NCBI RefSeq assembly: GCF_000210295.1 | Contig: NC_026743.1 | Location: forward strand, 806,001 to 870,000 | DNA from: Trypanosoma brucei gambiense DAL972 | Lineage: Eukaryota; Euglenozoa; Kinetoplastea; Trypanosomatida; Trypanosomatidae | Direction of reading: 5' to 3' | DNA length: 64,000 bases | Shown: positions 30,432-39,323 of the stretch, in pieces | Layout: each line of letters starts with the position of its first letter | Numbering within the stretch: the stretch's first letter is position 1 | Made by a program: the position numbers and the translations under genes | Notes under the pieces: model-generated | Databases searched by the model: none | Seen by the model: the letters and a program-made list of their open reading frames with translations, nothing else | Told to the model about the DNA's origin: nothing

Positions 30432-31792
30432 CAAAACAATACTATTTTTTTTTGTGTGTGTTTTATTTGTTTTATTTATAGAAGGAGATATTAGTGAATA
30501 TCGTTCTGCATATATGGTGTACTCCGGTGCATCATTTGTAGGCATGTTGATTGCTACCTATTGTGTAGTACTTTTTATTTTGATCTGAATGTTCACATGT
30601 ATGCAATTCAGAAATTAAAATATATATATATAAGAAATAAAGGAGAAAAAAAAAAGAAAAGAGGGAGGACAAAATGGAAAAGGAAATTCCGTCGTGTCAA
30701 AGTTGCGTTGTATCTCCGCCTTTACTGCCTTTTTTCTTTCATTTCTTTTTCTTATTTTCCTTCTTTTTTTAATTTTTTTTTTTGAAACGGGTGGTGACTT
30801 CCATCCTTTCATTTCATCACTCTTTATATTACATTTCATCTCTTCAAGAACTCATTTATTGGTGATGTTTTTGTGTTTGTTTGTTTATTTATGCCATAAT
30901 GTTTTTTTTTAATAATAATAATTATTAACTATTGTTGTCATTGGGTTGCGTGTAACGCGCGTTGGAGAATTTGTTTGATCGGTATTCTCGACATTAAAGA
31001 AAGAAAAGGGGAAGAAAAGGCTGTGCGGACGAATAAATGACAAAACACGGAAGTACACGAGTACGAACAAAAAGAAAAAGAAATATGTATTTATATTCAT
31101 TTATATGTACAATATTTCTTTTTTTTTTTTACGTTTATTTTGTTCAACCATGCGCGTGTATTGTGTAGATGATATTAGAAATTCTGTAAGTTTGAGTGGA
31201 GGTGGCAAAGAAGCTCTTTTTTTTTTTATTGAATTTACTTTTGGACCATTTTTATTTGTTGTGAACTTATTACTTCTTACAAAATAATAAAAAAACTACC
31301 AATGCAAAAATGTTGGGGTTTGAATTATGGGGACGGACGTGTGCTCAAAAAAGACAGGAGAAAATGAGGGACATGCGCGGCAAAATAAAGGAGATTTTAT
31401 GGCTGTTATGGTTTAGAGTTTCATTTTCTTATTGTTGAATTTTTACTTTTCATTTTTTTTACTTTTTGTTATTATTTGCGGTTACTTTTTTTTTGTGTGT
31501 GTGAATACGCTGTGAAGGTAACTTGCGAGTGAGCCGCGTTGCCCATATTAATATGTTGTATTTTATCTCCCTTTTTGCTCCCTTTGTATATAGTTAGAGT
31601 CATGCGTACCCGTATGTTTGTGTGACACTTTTTTTTTCTTCTTCTTTTTCGATATATTTGTTCATGGGCTTTTGGCATTTTTTTTTCTGTTTTTATTTTT
31701 GTTTTCGTGTGTACGTGAGGCACGACAGGCTTTTCAACTTTGTTTCTTCGTCTTCTTCCTCTCTTATCTGTCTTTTTTTTTGTTACTTTTAA

Positions 31793-31852
31793 TTTTTTTT
31801 AAAAAAAAATCCTTCGTTCTCTTTCCCTTTCCCTTTCCCTTTCCCTTTCTCT
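31793..31852. repeat. T8A9 palindrome followed by (CCCTTT)n
   Basis: T8 at 31793-31800 joins A9 at 31801-31809. A pyrimidine tract with about four CCCTTT units follows at 31817-31852. Confidence 0.85.
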
Positions 31853-32375
31853 GTTTCTTTTTCTGTTTTTCCACATTTTATTTTTTTTAATATGGTTTTT
31901 CATCTTATTTATTTAAGCTGCATGTTTACTTTTGTATAGATGGCGCATATCCGACTAGTTGCAGTGGTGCGAGAAGGAGAGGAAATAAAAAAAAAAAAAG
32001 AGGAGAAGAGAGGAAGCAAAAATAAATACGAAAGGAGAAAAAAATAAAGTGAGGGGGTTTGGGTTGGGTGGATGAAGGAGTAATCACTCCTTTTTGTTTG
32101 TTTTTTTTAGCAATAATTCCGAAACGCGACGAATCAGATTTAAATGCTTTACGTACTGATGTTACATCTCAAAAAAGGAAAAAGGTGAACAAGATACACA
32201 TACGCAATTTTATTGTCTTTTTTTTTTGTTGTTGTTAGAGAGGGAGAGGAGTATGACCGTTTGTGGACCCAGAAATAGATTGGCAATCTTTTTTTTTTCC
32301 TATTTTGGTTGAAAAAGTTTGGCATTCTCAATGCCAAAGAGAACTGAGAAGAAGGTAACACATCATGTCATATTA

Positions 32376-32390
32376 TTTTTTTTTAAAAAA
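32376..32390. repeat. T9A6 palindrome
   Basis: T run directly joined to an A run. Confidence 0.85.
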
Positions 32391-32677
32391 GACGCATTGC
32401 TTCACTTGCTGCGGTGTATGATTTTGTGTGTATTTGTGGATGGGGATAATAGTGTTGTCACTATATTTAGTTTTGTTAAATCTCGATGTTAATGTTGTGT
32501 CTGTTATGACTATTGCCACTATTAGAAATATTTTAAGGTGATTTTGACATTTTTATATGGCTGCGGTTTGTTTGTTTGTGTGTGTGTATTTGTGTATTTG
32601 TGTGGAAGCTTGAGGCACCAGGAGGTTGTGAATCACGTGAAGAATATGGTGTTGTTTTTTTTTTTCCGTTAGATGGA

Positions 32678-32696
32678 ATAGTGATGACATCACTAT
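32678..32696. repeat. 19-base palindrome
   Basis: ATAGTGATG, one A, then CATCACTAT: nine-base arms that are exact reverse complements around a single base. Confidence 0.85.
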
Positions 32697-33306
32697 ATTT
32701 CTTTACATCCTTCTTATATGTTTTTCTTTTATTATTCTTTACAATACAATACAGCAAACAAATAAATAAACAAACACAAACTCAAATTCCTCTGTACCAC
32801 AAGGAACTTTATCTGTGAAGGATCTTGCAGTAATGAAAAGGAGGCACATATTTGTGATTGTTTTCGTTTGAGTGTTTAAGTGGATAACACTGTTTAGACA
32901 CCGCTTCAAGTGGTCCTATAGGGAGAATTGGACCATTATTTACAGATTGAAACGCCATTCGTTAGGATGTGTTGCCGTCTCTTTGTTTTTTTTCTTATCA
33001 CTTTTGTTTTGATTTTTAAGTTTTCCCTGTATACACCTATTTCGGATCTTCACGTCTATAATGAAACTCTTCGTACATATCACTCTTTTTCTTTTTGTGA
33101 TGTTCGTCACTACTCTCCTGAAAATAAATGTCTCTTATTTTTCTTTTCTTGTGTAATTTAGCGTTTGCCTCCATTATATAAGGAAATACTCTCCCAAAGT
33201 AGCAATAAGTAAAGCCAATAGGGAGAGGAACTGGAAGCCACAGTATATAATACGAAACGCTTTAATATTATCCTTCTCAATATACAAGTGTCAGCTTTTT
33301 TTTTTC

Positions 33307-33308
33307 AG
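33307..33308 (+). promoter_or_regulatory. Predicted spliced-leader acceptor (NEMP-like gene)
   Basis: A run of about twelve T (33297-33305 and neighbours) followed by CAG, an ideal acceptor. The first ATG is 12 nt downstream. Confidence 0.75.
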
Positions 33309-33319
33309 CTGTGGAGGTA

Positions 33320-35173
33320 ATGGTAATGGCTTGCGGTGCATGGTATGTTATGCGCTTTAATCTATTTGTGCAATTATTAGCAGTATACCTGATTACATGC
33401 GGTACCACAACTGCCGATACGACCGCCTTTTGCCATGAACTGGAACCATTTTTGGTGCAGACACTTCCTCAGGCATCGGCTCATTTGTTAGAAACAGCAA
33501 TCGCTAAGGAAGCCGCAGGAGATAATGTTAATGTAACGTGTGCACTAACGCCGGGGAAAAGTGTTGTTGTACTTTTAGGTTCATCCAATGTACATCGCTT
33601 CAGCCCACTTCGTAACCCACCACCTGTTATCAAACTGGATACTGCTGATGGCGAGTTCACACATGAAGTCCGTGGCACATTCATGTTTAGATATTTTCGC
33701 TCGTGGGTGAATGGCTTCCGAGCATATTCATGGACTGATCCTGCTTCCGTTGAGCGGTTCTTCTTCAAGCGACACATTTTCCTTCGGTTTCGAGTTAGTG
33801 ATTCGACAGGCAACCCAAATGCGGATATTCACTTGAGTGCTAGTGAAGTGCTCACTATGGCAGGACTTCACAGCATTCGAGTCACCTCCTTCGCACCAGT
33901 TGCTGTGGAAATTCGGTTACGGGGAGGGAAAGAGCCCAAGGAGTGCTCAGACGCAACCTGCAGTAAATACGTTGACACATTTGCAGAGCATAGTGATAAA
34001 AGCGCGGGATTAACTCGACTCGAAGTACTTCCGCAGCGCTTCACGTGTTCTCCCGGTTATGGCACCAATGGGTGGGGGTCGGGAGTTTCAGGAGGCCCCA
34101 TGGATGGTGAGGTTTATGCTTTTGAAGAAATTGGTCCATACCGCGGTAGTAACTTGTGGATACCTCAGTGGTTGTCTGCATGGCTGGGGCGGCGGCCTAT
34201 GATGACTGTTTCTGAGAAGGTTGTGCTTGATGGTATGGGACGCCGTAAATTCCTCTTCCACGCTGAGATCCCCGCGGTTAAACCCGTGTGCCTTCGTCTC
34301 TCTGCCGTTAAGAATGACAATTTGATCGTGGAGTTGGAAGAGTCTACGGTGTTCGATACGTTTTGGCTCAAAATAATGCTACTGTTTGTGTTGTTGGTAT
34401 TCATTAAGCCGTGGGTGGAGGAAATACCAGCACTTCAGATATTCATCGCCGGTCTTGGTAGCGTGACACTGCTTTTTGTAGTCACAATACTTTACGTGCT
34501 GAAAAGGTTGCAGGGAATGACTATTGGAAAGGTTGGTCTTGTTGCAATGGCAACACTGGGGGGCACCGCTCTTCTCGCTGAGACATTCTTGAGTGCTGTA
34601 GTTGCCCTTTACTATGCCTTTGTTCATTACGACAATGAGGCAGAGATGATTTTTTATGGGAGCGCCATGCTCCTCGTCTTTGGTCTTACTTGCGGTTTGC
34701 TTTCGAGGCATTACTGCGCCACTTATCTTACGGAGCTTACACGGTGGACATTGCGGCTACTGCAGCTCGCCGTCCTTGCATGTGCAATCATGCAGAACCG
34801 CGAGGCAACGTTCGCAAGTTTCGTCGCCGCTCTTCTCTTTCACCCACCTCGCATTTTACGGCTCATTCAGTGGTTCTCCTCTTCCAGTTCATTGGTGAAT
34901 AACGAAAATGAACCTCAGGAAACATTTCCCAGTGAGGCGTTGCGCGAGGTTACGTATGTAACACCTCTCTGTATGGAGGGACGTACTGGAAGGGTTTCCA
35001 CTATGGATTCGAGGGAAAGATTAGATTTGTATCGTATCAGTGGAAATGAGTACACACATCGTGCTCTTGAGGACCTCGCCCGCCGTGTGAATAGCAATCC
35101 TGACCGTTACGCTTCAAAAGTGAATGATGCTGGAGGCGTTTTGAATTGGGCCAAAGGCTACCAGTACTCATAG
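33320..35173 (+). CDS. NEMP1/TMEM194-like nuclear envelope membrane protein
   Basis: 617 residues. An N-terminal signal-like helix (about 10-28) precedes a lumenal-type region with several Cys, ending near 345. Five or six membrane helices follow (about 350-530), from FWLKIMLLFVLLVFIKPWV through a pair resembling NEMP1's 'LLTWTLQLMGLCFMY' (here TRWTLRLLQLAVLACAIM). The tail closely follows the family's ending: LYRISGNEYTHRALEDLARR corresponds to NEMP1 'EYRIQGEVETRKALEELREF', and the protein finishes with a short segment after an NxPxRYASKV-type motif. NEMP proteins sit in the inner nuclear membrane, contribute to nuclear envelope stiffness and are needed for fertility in animals. The start is the first ATG after the acceptor; a second in-frame ATG is two codons later. 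Confidence 0.78.
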   Translation: MVMACGAWYVMRFNLFVQLLAVYLITCGTTTADTTAFCHELEPFLVQTLPQASAHLLETAIAKEAAGDNVNVTCALTPGKSVVVLLGSSNVHRFSPLRNPPPVIKLDTADGEFTHEVRGTFMFRYFRSWVNGFRAYSWTDPASVERFFFKRHIFLRFRVSDSTGNPNADIHLSASEVLTMAGLHSIRVTSFAPVAVEIRLRGGKEPKECSDATCSKYVDTFAEHSDKSAGLTRLEVLPQRFTCSPGYGTNGWGSGVSGGPMDGEVYAFEEIGPYRGSNLWIPQWLSAWLGRRPMMTVSEKVVLDGMGRRKFLFHAEIPAVKPVCLRLSAVKNDNLIVELEESTVFDTFWLKIMLLFVLLVFIKPWVEEIPALQIFIAGLGSVTLLFVVTILYVLKRLQGMTIGKVGLVAMATLGGTALLAETFLSAVVALYYAFVHYDNEAEMIFYGSAMLLVFGLTCGLLSRHYCATYLTELTRWTLRLLQLAVLACAIMQNREATFASFVAALLFHPPRILRLIQWFSSSSSLVNNENEPQETFPSEALREVTYVTPLCMEGRTGRVSTMDSRERLDLYRISGNEYTHRALEDLARRVNSNPDRYASKVNDAGGVLNWAKGYQYS

Positions 35174-36307
35174 GAATGGAAGAGAGAAGTAAATGAACTT
35201 CATTTCTGTGGGCACAGGTGCGTGTACATGTGGGAGAAAGAGAAATAAGTGTTATCGTTTCTGTACATTCAGTTGTTTTGTTTTTCTTTTCAGTTCTTTG
35301 CATCACTGATGCCTGTGTATGTGTATGTGTGCGGAAAGCATCTGTAACGGCCATGGGTTTTGTGTGGGGGGTGGGGGTGGGGGAAAGCGAAGCTGGTGGA
35401 TATTTCTTTTTTTTTTTTCCTTCCTTTTTTGCCCACTTTAGTTTTCCCTCTCGAAAATTGCTAAACGTGCTTTCTTCACATTTCCCCTTTCTCTTTGTTT
35501 TGTTTTTGTAGTACACGTGTTCTTTCCCTCTTTTACCTTGCCTTTCGCACGCACACATTTGTGTACTTATCTGCTTTGAGTTTCTGTAGTATTTCCAACG
35601 CGCTAGCAAGGAGGGGGGAAATGACGGACAAAAGCATTTTTTTTACTTTCTTTAAATGATGTTCCTCATCATACCATGTTGAGATCACTTGTAATGGTTG
35701 GGAAGCGAAAGGAAACCGGAGGATATGCATATGTGTCTGTGCATACCCTTTGGTTGAGGCAGTGCCAAGGGTAAAATAAAACGTTACTTGAACGCTTGAG
35801 GTGGGGCTCCCTTTTCATTTGTTTCATTTTATATTCTGTTAAAAGGTGAATGAGATCATTAACGTAAACACATTTTCCCTAGCATGCTTTGTGGTGTGAT
35901 GTTGTGTGTATGTGTGTTTGTTTGTTTGTGTGATCCGTTGGGTTTTGGTTCAGTTTTGTATTGTCTCCTGTTATGATTCACCGCACTGGAGTTGGTCGCA
36001 CCCTGTTTGTCGGGTGTGGGCATAGACGATTAAGAAACCTTGTCAAAACACCTCGAAGCAAAGGAGAGGAGGAGGGGTGGGTGGGTGAAATGTAAGCATC
36101 TAAAGTTATTGAGAGAGTGTCACTTTCCCGCAACCACAACTACTCCTTCTCTTTGTTTTATTCTCTTGTACAAAGAAAGATACCAGCAGTGTTCTCATAC
36201 AGCAGTGCGGACACCGAATTGGATTAAATATACGAAACGCACCGTTCGCGTGTTATCCTCTAGAGGGGGGGAAAAGGGACAAAAGTGAGGTTAGGACCAG
36301 CAAAGAA
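35174..36307 (+). other. Intergenic spacer with a G-quadruplex motif
   Basis: 1.13 kb, no supported gene. It contains four G runs at 35355-35383 and a CT-rich stretch (36119-36170) with an AG at 36174-36175. No ATG lies between that AG and 36308. Confidence 0.6.
35355..35383 (+). other. Predicted G-quadruplex motif
   Basis: G3, G6, G5 and G5 runs, the last three separated by single T residues. It lies on the transcribed strand about 180 nt after the NEMP-like stop codon, so it would be in the 3' UTR. Confidence 0.7.
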
Positions 36308-38734
36308 ATGTTGTCACCGATTGTGGACATGAAATCCGTTGGCACGGACGATGGGTTTGATATTTACCTTCCAGGGAGTGACGCATTCTATTTTAAGCGT
36401 CAGTTACACTATCAACCATACACTCCGTGTGCTTTTCCTGTGGAGTGGCTTGGGCATCAGGGTAAGATGCACAAAACATCCGTTCATATGCGAATATCAC
36501 CTTCAAACCTAGAGGAGGCTTGCGCTTCCGGTAGTTTGGGGTACGTTATCATGTTCTGGGCTCAAGGACAGAATATTAAGGGCCACGAATCCGTAGTTGG
36601 TGGTGGCGATACACTTCTCATGACAGCGGCGTATAAGGGGCATATACATGTCGTTCGTTTTCTTGTTGATGCGGGCGCTGATATCAACGCAACGAATAGC
36701 GCAGGGTTCAGTGCCCTGCATATGGCAGCATCAGCAATTAACTACCACATTGTGCGATTTCTCCTCGACCACGGTGCTGATCCAACAAAAAAGAACCACC
36801 AAGGGTATAGTGCGTATTGTGTTGCTGTGCAGAACGCAAGTCTTCCTCTTTTGCTCTTGTTGGCAGAACATCGTCCCATTGATATACATGAGAGAGATGA
36901 AATGGGCCACGCACTGCTCCATTGGGCAGCATACAACAATTCTGTTGCCATATGTCAGTACCTTGTTGAGGTGTGCAAGATGGATATAAACGTCGTCGGT
37001 AAAGATGGACGCACTGCTCTTGTGTGGGCGGCACGTGAAGGTTATGCTGACGTTGTTGAATATTTACTTTGTGCTGGAGCCGATGTAGACGTGGTCGACA
37101 CGGACGGGTATACCGCACTGAATTACGCAAAGCATCGGAATCACCCGGAGGTACAATATGTACTGGAAAATTATCCTTTAGCACAAAGGGGAGCCACCGG
37201 AATGGCAGCGGGCGACGGATTATTGGGTAATCAGTCGCGGGTTAACGGGGGTTACGTCACCGCACATAATATGCGGTGCCGCGGAACATTTTCGATGCTC
37301 TACCACGAACCGTTCTTCGCTGCCATGTCTGTTCTTGGCGCGGTGCATGTGCTTTTGGCGCACTACTCCTTGATGCTGTTACCCCCGCTTTTTAGTTATG
37401 CACCGTTTGGCATGTTTTTCTTCCGAAACACGTTATGGATGGCGGTATTTGGTTACCCCGTACAAGGCGGCAAACCGGAACTAACCATCCTCCAACAGTC
37501 AGGAATTGGTCGCTCATTTTCCGACACCATCCGCGGCACGTGGCGTTTCCGCGATCGTGATGCGGCGTCACTCTTTGCCTTGACGACCTTTATGTTATTG
37601 CAGCTGCGAGCGTGGGCGCTTATGGGGTTTGAACCCTTTTTGCCGTTTCTTTCCACAAGAAACTCGGTAGTAAAGCTAAATACAAGCCTGAATACCACAG
37701 ATAAGGATTTACACGATGGGGGGAGTCGTGCGGTTAATTTTATGCAGCCTGTAATGTGTTTTCTCACTCTATTCTTGCTGGTATCCGTGGTACTATGTAA
37801 GTTGCTTTCCATGCGGTCCGTGTACAAACCCGAGTTTGGTTCGTTGGTCACTTCTCCTGTTTGGAATATCATTAAGCACCGTGCATATAATTGGCTCCAT
37901 CCAAGAATTATCTTCATGGAACGACATTTGGTACTCCCCCTTCGTGCCTTCTACTGTTATGAAAAGGACGTTGTTATGGAGCGATACGATGGCTACAGTG
38001 CGGTAATGGATTGCCCCGTTGCAGCGAGTAACCACGCTTGGTTCTTTATAGCAGTTTTTTGTTTTATGGTCCTGCAGTGGTTAATATTCATTTCTGGGTG
38101 GAGGCAGGCAAGGGTCATGCTCAAGTGTCCTCGTAGTGATTCGCTCGGGGAATATATTTCCTCATCTGCGTGGAACCTTCTCGTCCATGCCCTACCGTGT
38201 CGTGATCCCATGACCATAGATGTAACTGGAAAATCATATTTTTGGGTGTTTATGTTTCGGTACATCATTCCAACAACAACCAACCGTCTTGGTGTATGGT
38301 TGCTTCACTATAGTCTAATTGCAGCAATCATATCTACGTATTGTTTTTATCGCCAACTAGTGGCAGCGGCTATTGGTGCGACACGCATGGAGTTGGCAAA
38401 CCGAACAGCAACCAGTGGTAATGGCGGGCTTGTCTCCATATTTCCACCCTCCTTTGTTCCTTTCAAGGATACGAATAGTGCTGCTGCCCCGTGGACGCCT
38501 CCAGAGGGCCACTGTGAGGGAATGTTAACTATTGTGGACGATTTGGCTGCCGGAAACGTTGCGCACCGAAAGGTCGGGTCGCATTGCATTTACGCTGACA
38601 GCAGGTTTTCTATTCTTAACATAATCTACTTTCTGTTGGGAATTTCTGGCCGCCGCTGGAGGGGCGCGGTGGCAGTATCTTCTTTCAATTCTCCGATAAG
38701 CAGTGTATCCCTGTTGGAAGGTCCTCTTGCTTGA
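36308..38734 (+). CDS. Ankyrin-repeat membrane protein with degenerate DHHC palmitoyltransferase domain
   Basis: 808 residues. Residues about 65-290 hold six or so ankyrin repeats (for example GDTLLMTAAYKGHIHVVRFL, DGRTALVWAAREGYADVVEY). Four or more membrane helices follow, arranged as in ankyrin-type DHHC S-acyltransferases (HIP14/Akr1 class): one or two before, then a cytosolic segment, then two after. Where the DHHC cysteine-rich domain should be (about 540-580), spacing is kept but residues are lost: P-x-R-x-x-Y-C (Cys550), then DGYS at 561-564 in place of DHHC, then Asn575 and Phe579 at the canonical distances. Catalytic Cys is Ser564, and nearly all zinc ligands are gone. The protein is therefore probably not an acyltransferase and may act as a scaffold or regulator. 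ATG 36308 is the first after the predicted acceptor. Confidence 0.85.
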   Translation: MLSPIVDMKSVGTDDGFDIYLPGSDAFYFKRQLHYQPYTPCAFPVEWLGHQGKMHKTSVHMRISPSNLEEACASGSLGYVIMFWAQGQNIKGHESVVGGGDTLLMTAAYKGHIHVVRFLVDAGADINATNSAGFSALHMAASAINYHIVRFLLDHGADPTKKNHQGYSAYCVAVQNASLPLLLLLAEHRPIDIHERDEMGHALLHWAAYNNSVAICQYLVEVCKMDINVVGKDGRTALVWAAREGYADVVEYLLCAGADVDVVDTDGYTALNYAKHRNHPEVQYVLENYPLAQRGATGMAAGDGLLGNQSRVNGGYVTAHNMRCRGTFSMLYHEPFFAAMSVLGAVHVLLAHYSLMLLPPLFSYAPFGMFFFRNTLWMAVFGYPVQGGKPELTILQQSGIGRSFSDTIRGTWRFRDRDAASLFALTTFMLLQLRAWALMGFEPFLPFLSTRNSVVKLNTSLNTTDKDLHDGGSRAVNFMQPVMCFLTLFLLVSVVLCKLLSMRSVYKPEFGSLVTSPVWNIIKHRAYNWLHPRIIFMERHLVLPLRAFYCYEKDVVMERYDGYSAVMDCPVAASNHAWFFIAVFCFMVLQWLIFISGWRQARVMLKCPRSDSLGEYISSSAWNLLVHALPCRDPMTIDVTGKSYFWVFMFRYIIPTTTNRLGVWLLHYSLIAAIISTYCFYRQLVAAAIGATRMELANRTATSGNGGLVSIFPPSFVPFKDTNSAAAPWTPPEGHCEGMLTIVDDLAAGNVAHRKVGSHCIYADSRFSILNIIYFLLGISGRRWRGAVAVSSFNSPISSVSLLEGPLA

Positions 38735-39323
38735 TTACTTTGAAGCGGGCGGTTGCCGGGCCTTTCCCGCTGTTCCTACCTAATGTTTCACAGATGTTTG
38801 TAGTGTATCGAAAAGGTGCGATAAAGCGTTGTGTTGGAGATGGCATACCGAAAGGGGCGAGCGAAGTTGTGCGAGAGCACAAAGAGTGTGTGGGGAGAAA
38901 GAGGTGTTGTCATGCGTCGCTTTTCACGCACACTCACATACTAATTATATATATATAATATTCGTCATCCCAACTTGATTCTTCTGTCGTTTGCCTGTTT
39001 TGTACTAAAAGGCCTGTGATATGTACCTTTTGAGAGGTGGGCAGGTGATATCACTCTAAATGGTGATAGGACACGATATTATACTTTTTTTTTGTAAATG
39101 TTTTGCGCTACAGTACTTCCCGTCGGTGCTGCTGTACCTTTTTAACACCTCTCGCGTGTCACCTCCGCATCTTTCTTTATTTTTCTCTTTTAACTTCCCC
39201 TTACCCCCTCTTTGCGGGTATGCAAAGCAGAGGGACAGGGAGTAAGGGACGCCATCAGGCGCAAAATCATTTGCAACGACCTCTACGAAACATAGGGATT
39301 TACCTACTCCGCGTAGTTAATCG
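38735..39323 (+). other. Intergenic spacer
   Basis: No gene seen. It includes a small TA repeat at 38944-38957, the palindrome GGTGATATCACT near 39045, and a strong pyrimidine-rich tract (about 39146-39212) leading to the acceptor of the next gene. Confidence 0.55.
39226..39227 (+). promoter_or_regulatory. Predicted spliced-leader acceptor (TLC-like gene)
   Basis: First AG after a pyrimidine-rich tract of about 65 bases. The next ATG is the gene start at 39324. Confidence 0.6.

Larger units (their letters stand above)
26651..33319 (+). other. 6.7-kb gene-free interval (long 3' UTR or internal transcription start region)
   Basis: No open frame here looks coding; all are poly-F/K/Y/I low complexity. 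The + strand is T-rich with purine-rich islands (for example 27640-27960). Notable parts: G9 at 26767-26775, G8 at 28003-28010, G10 at 28549-28558 followed by more G runs; many UUAUUUAUU-like elements (28340, 28430, 28990, 29052, 29240-29270, 31905); six T(n)A(n) palindromes between 28161 and 32390; (TA)n at 30317-30348; (TTA)n and (TGA)n(TAA)n repeats. It ends in the acceptor of the NEMP-like gene. Confidence 0.65.

Noticed and set aside
31817..31852. CCCTTT repeats, telomere-like at first sight
   Set aside because: The trypanosome telomere repeat is CCCTAA/TTAGGG; these units differ and lie in a pyrimidine-rich spacer.
26651..33319. Centromere as explanation for the gene-free interval
   Set aside because: No tandem satellite-type repeat of the size found in T. 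brucei centromeres is visible, only short microsatellites and homopolymers.
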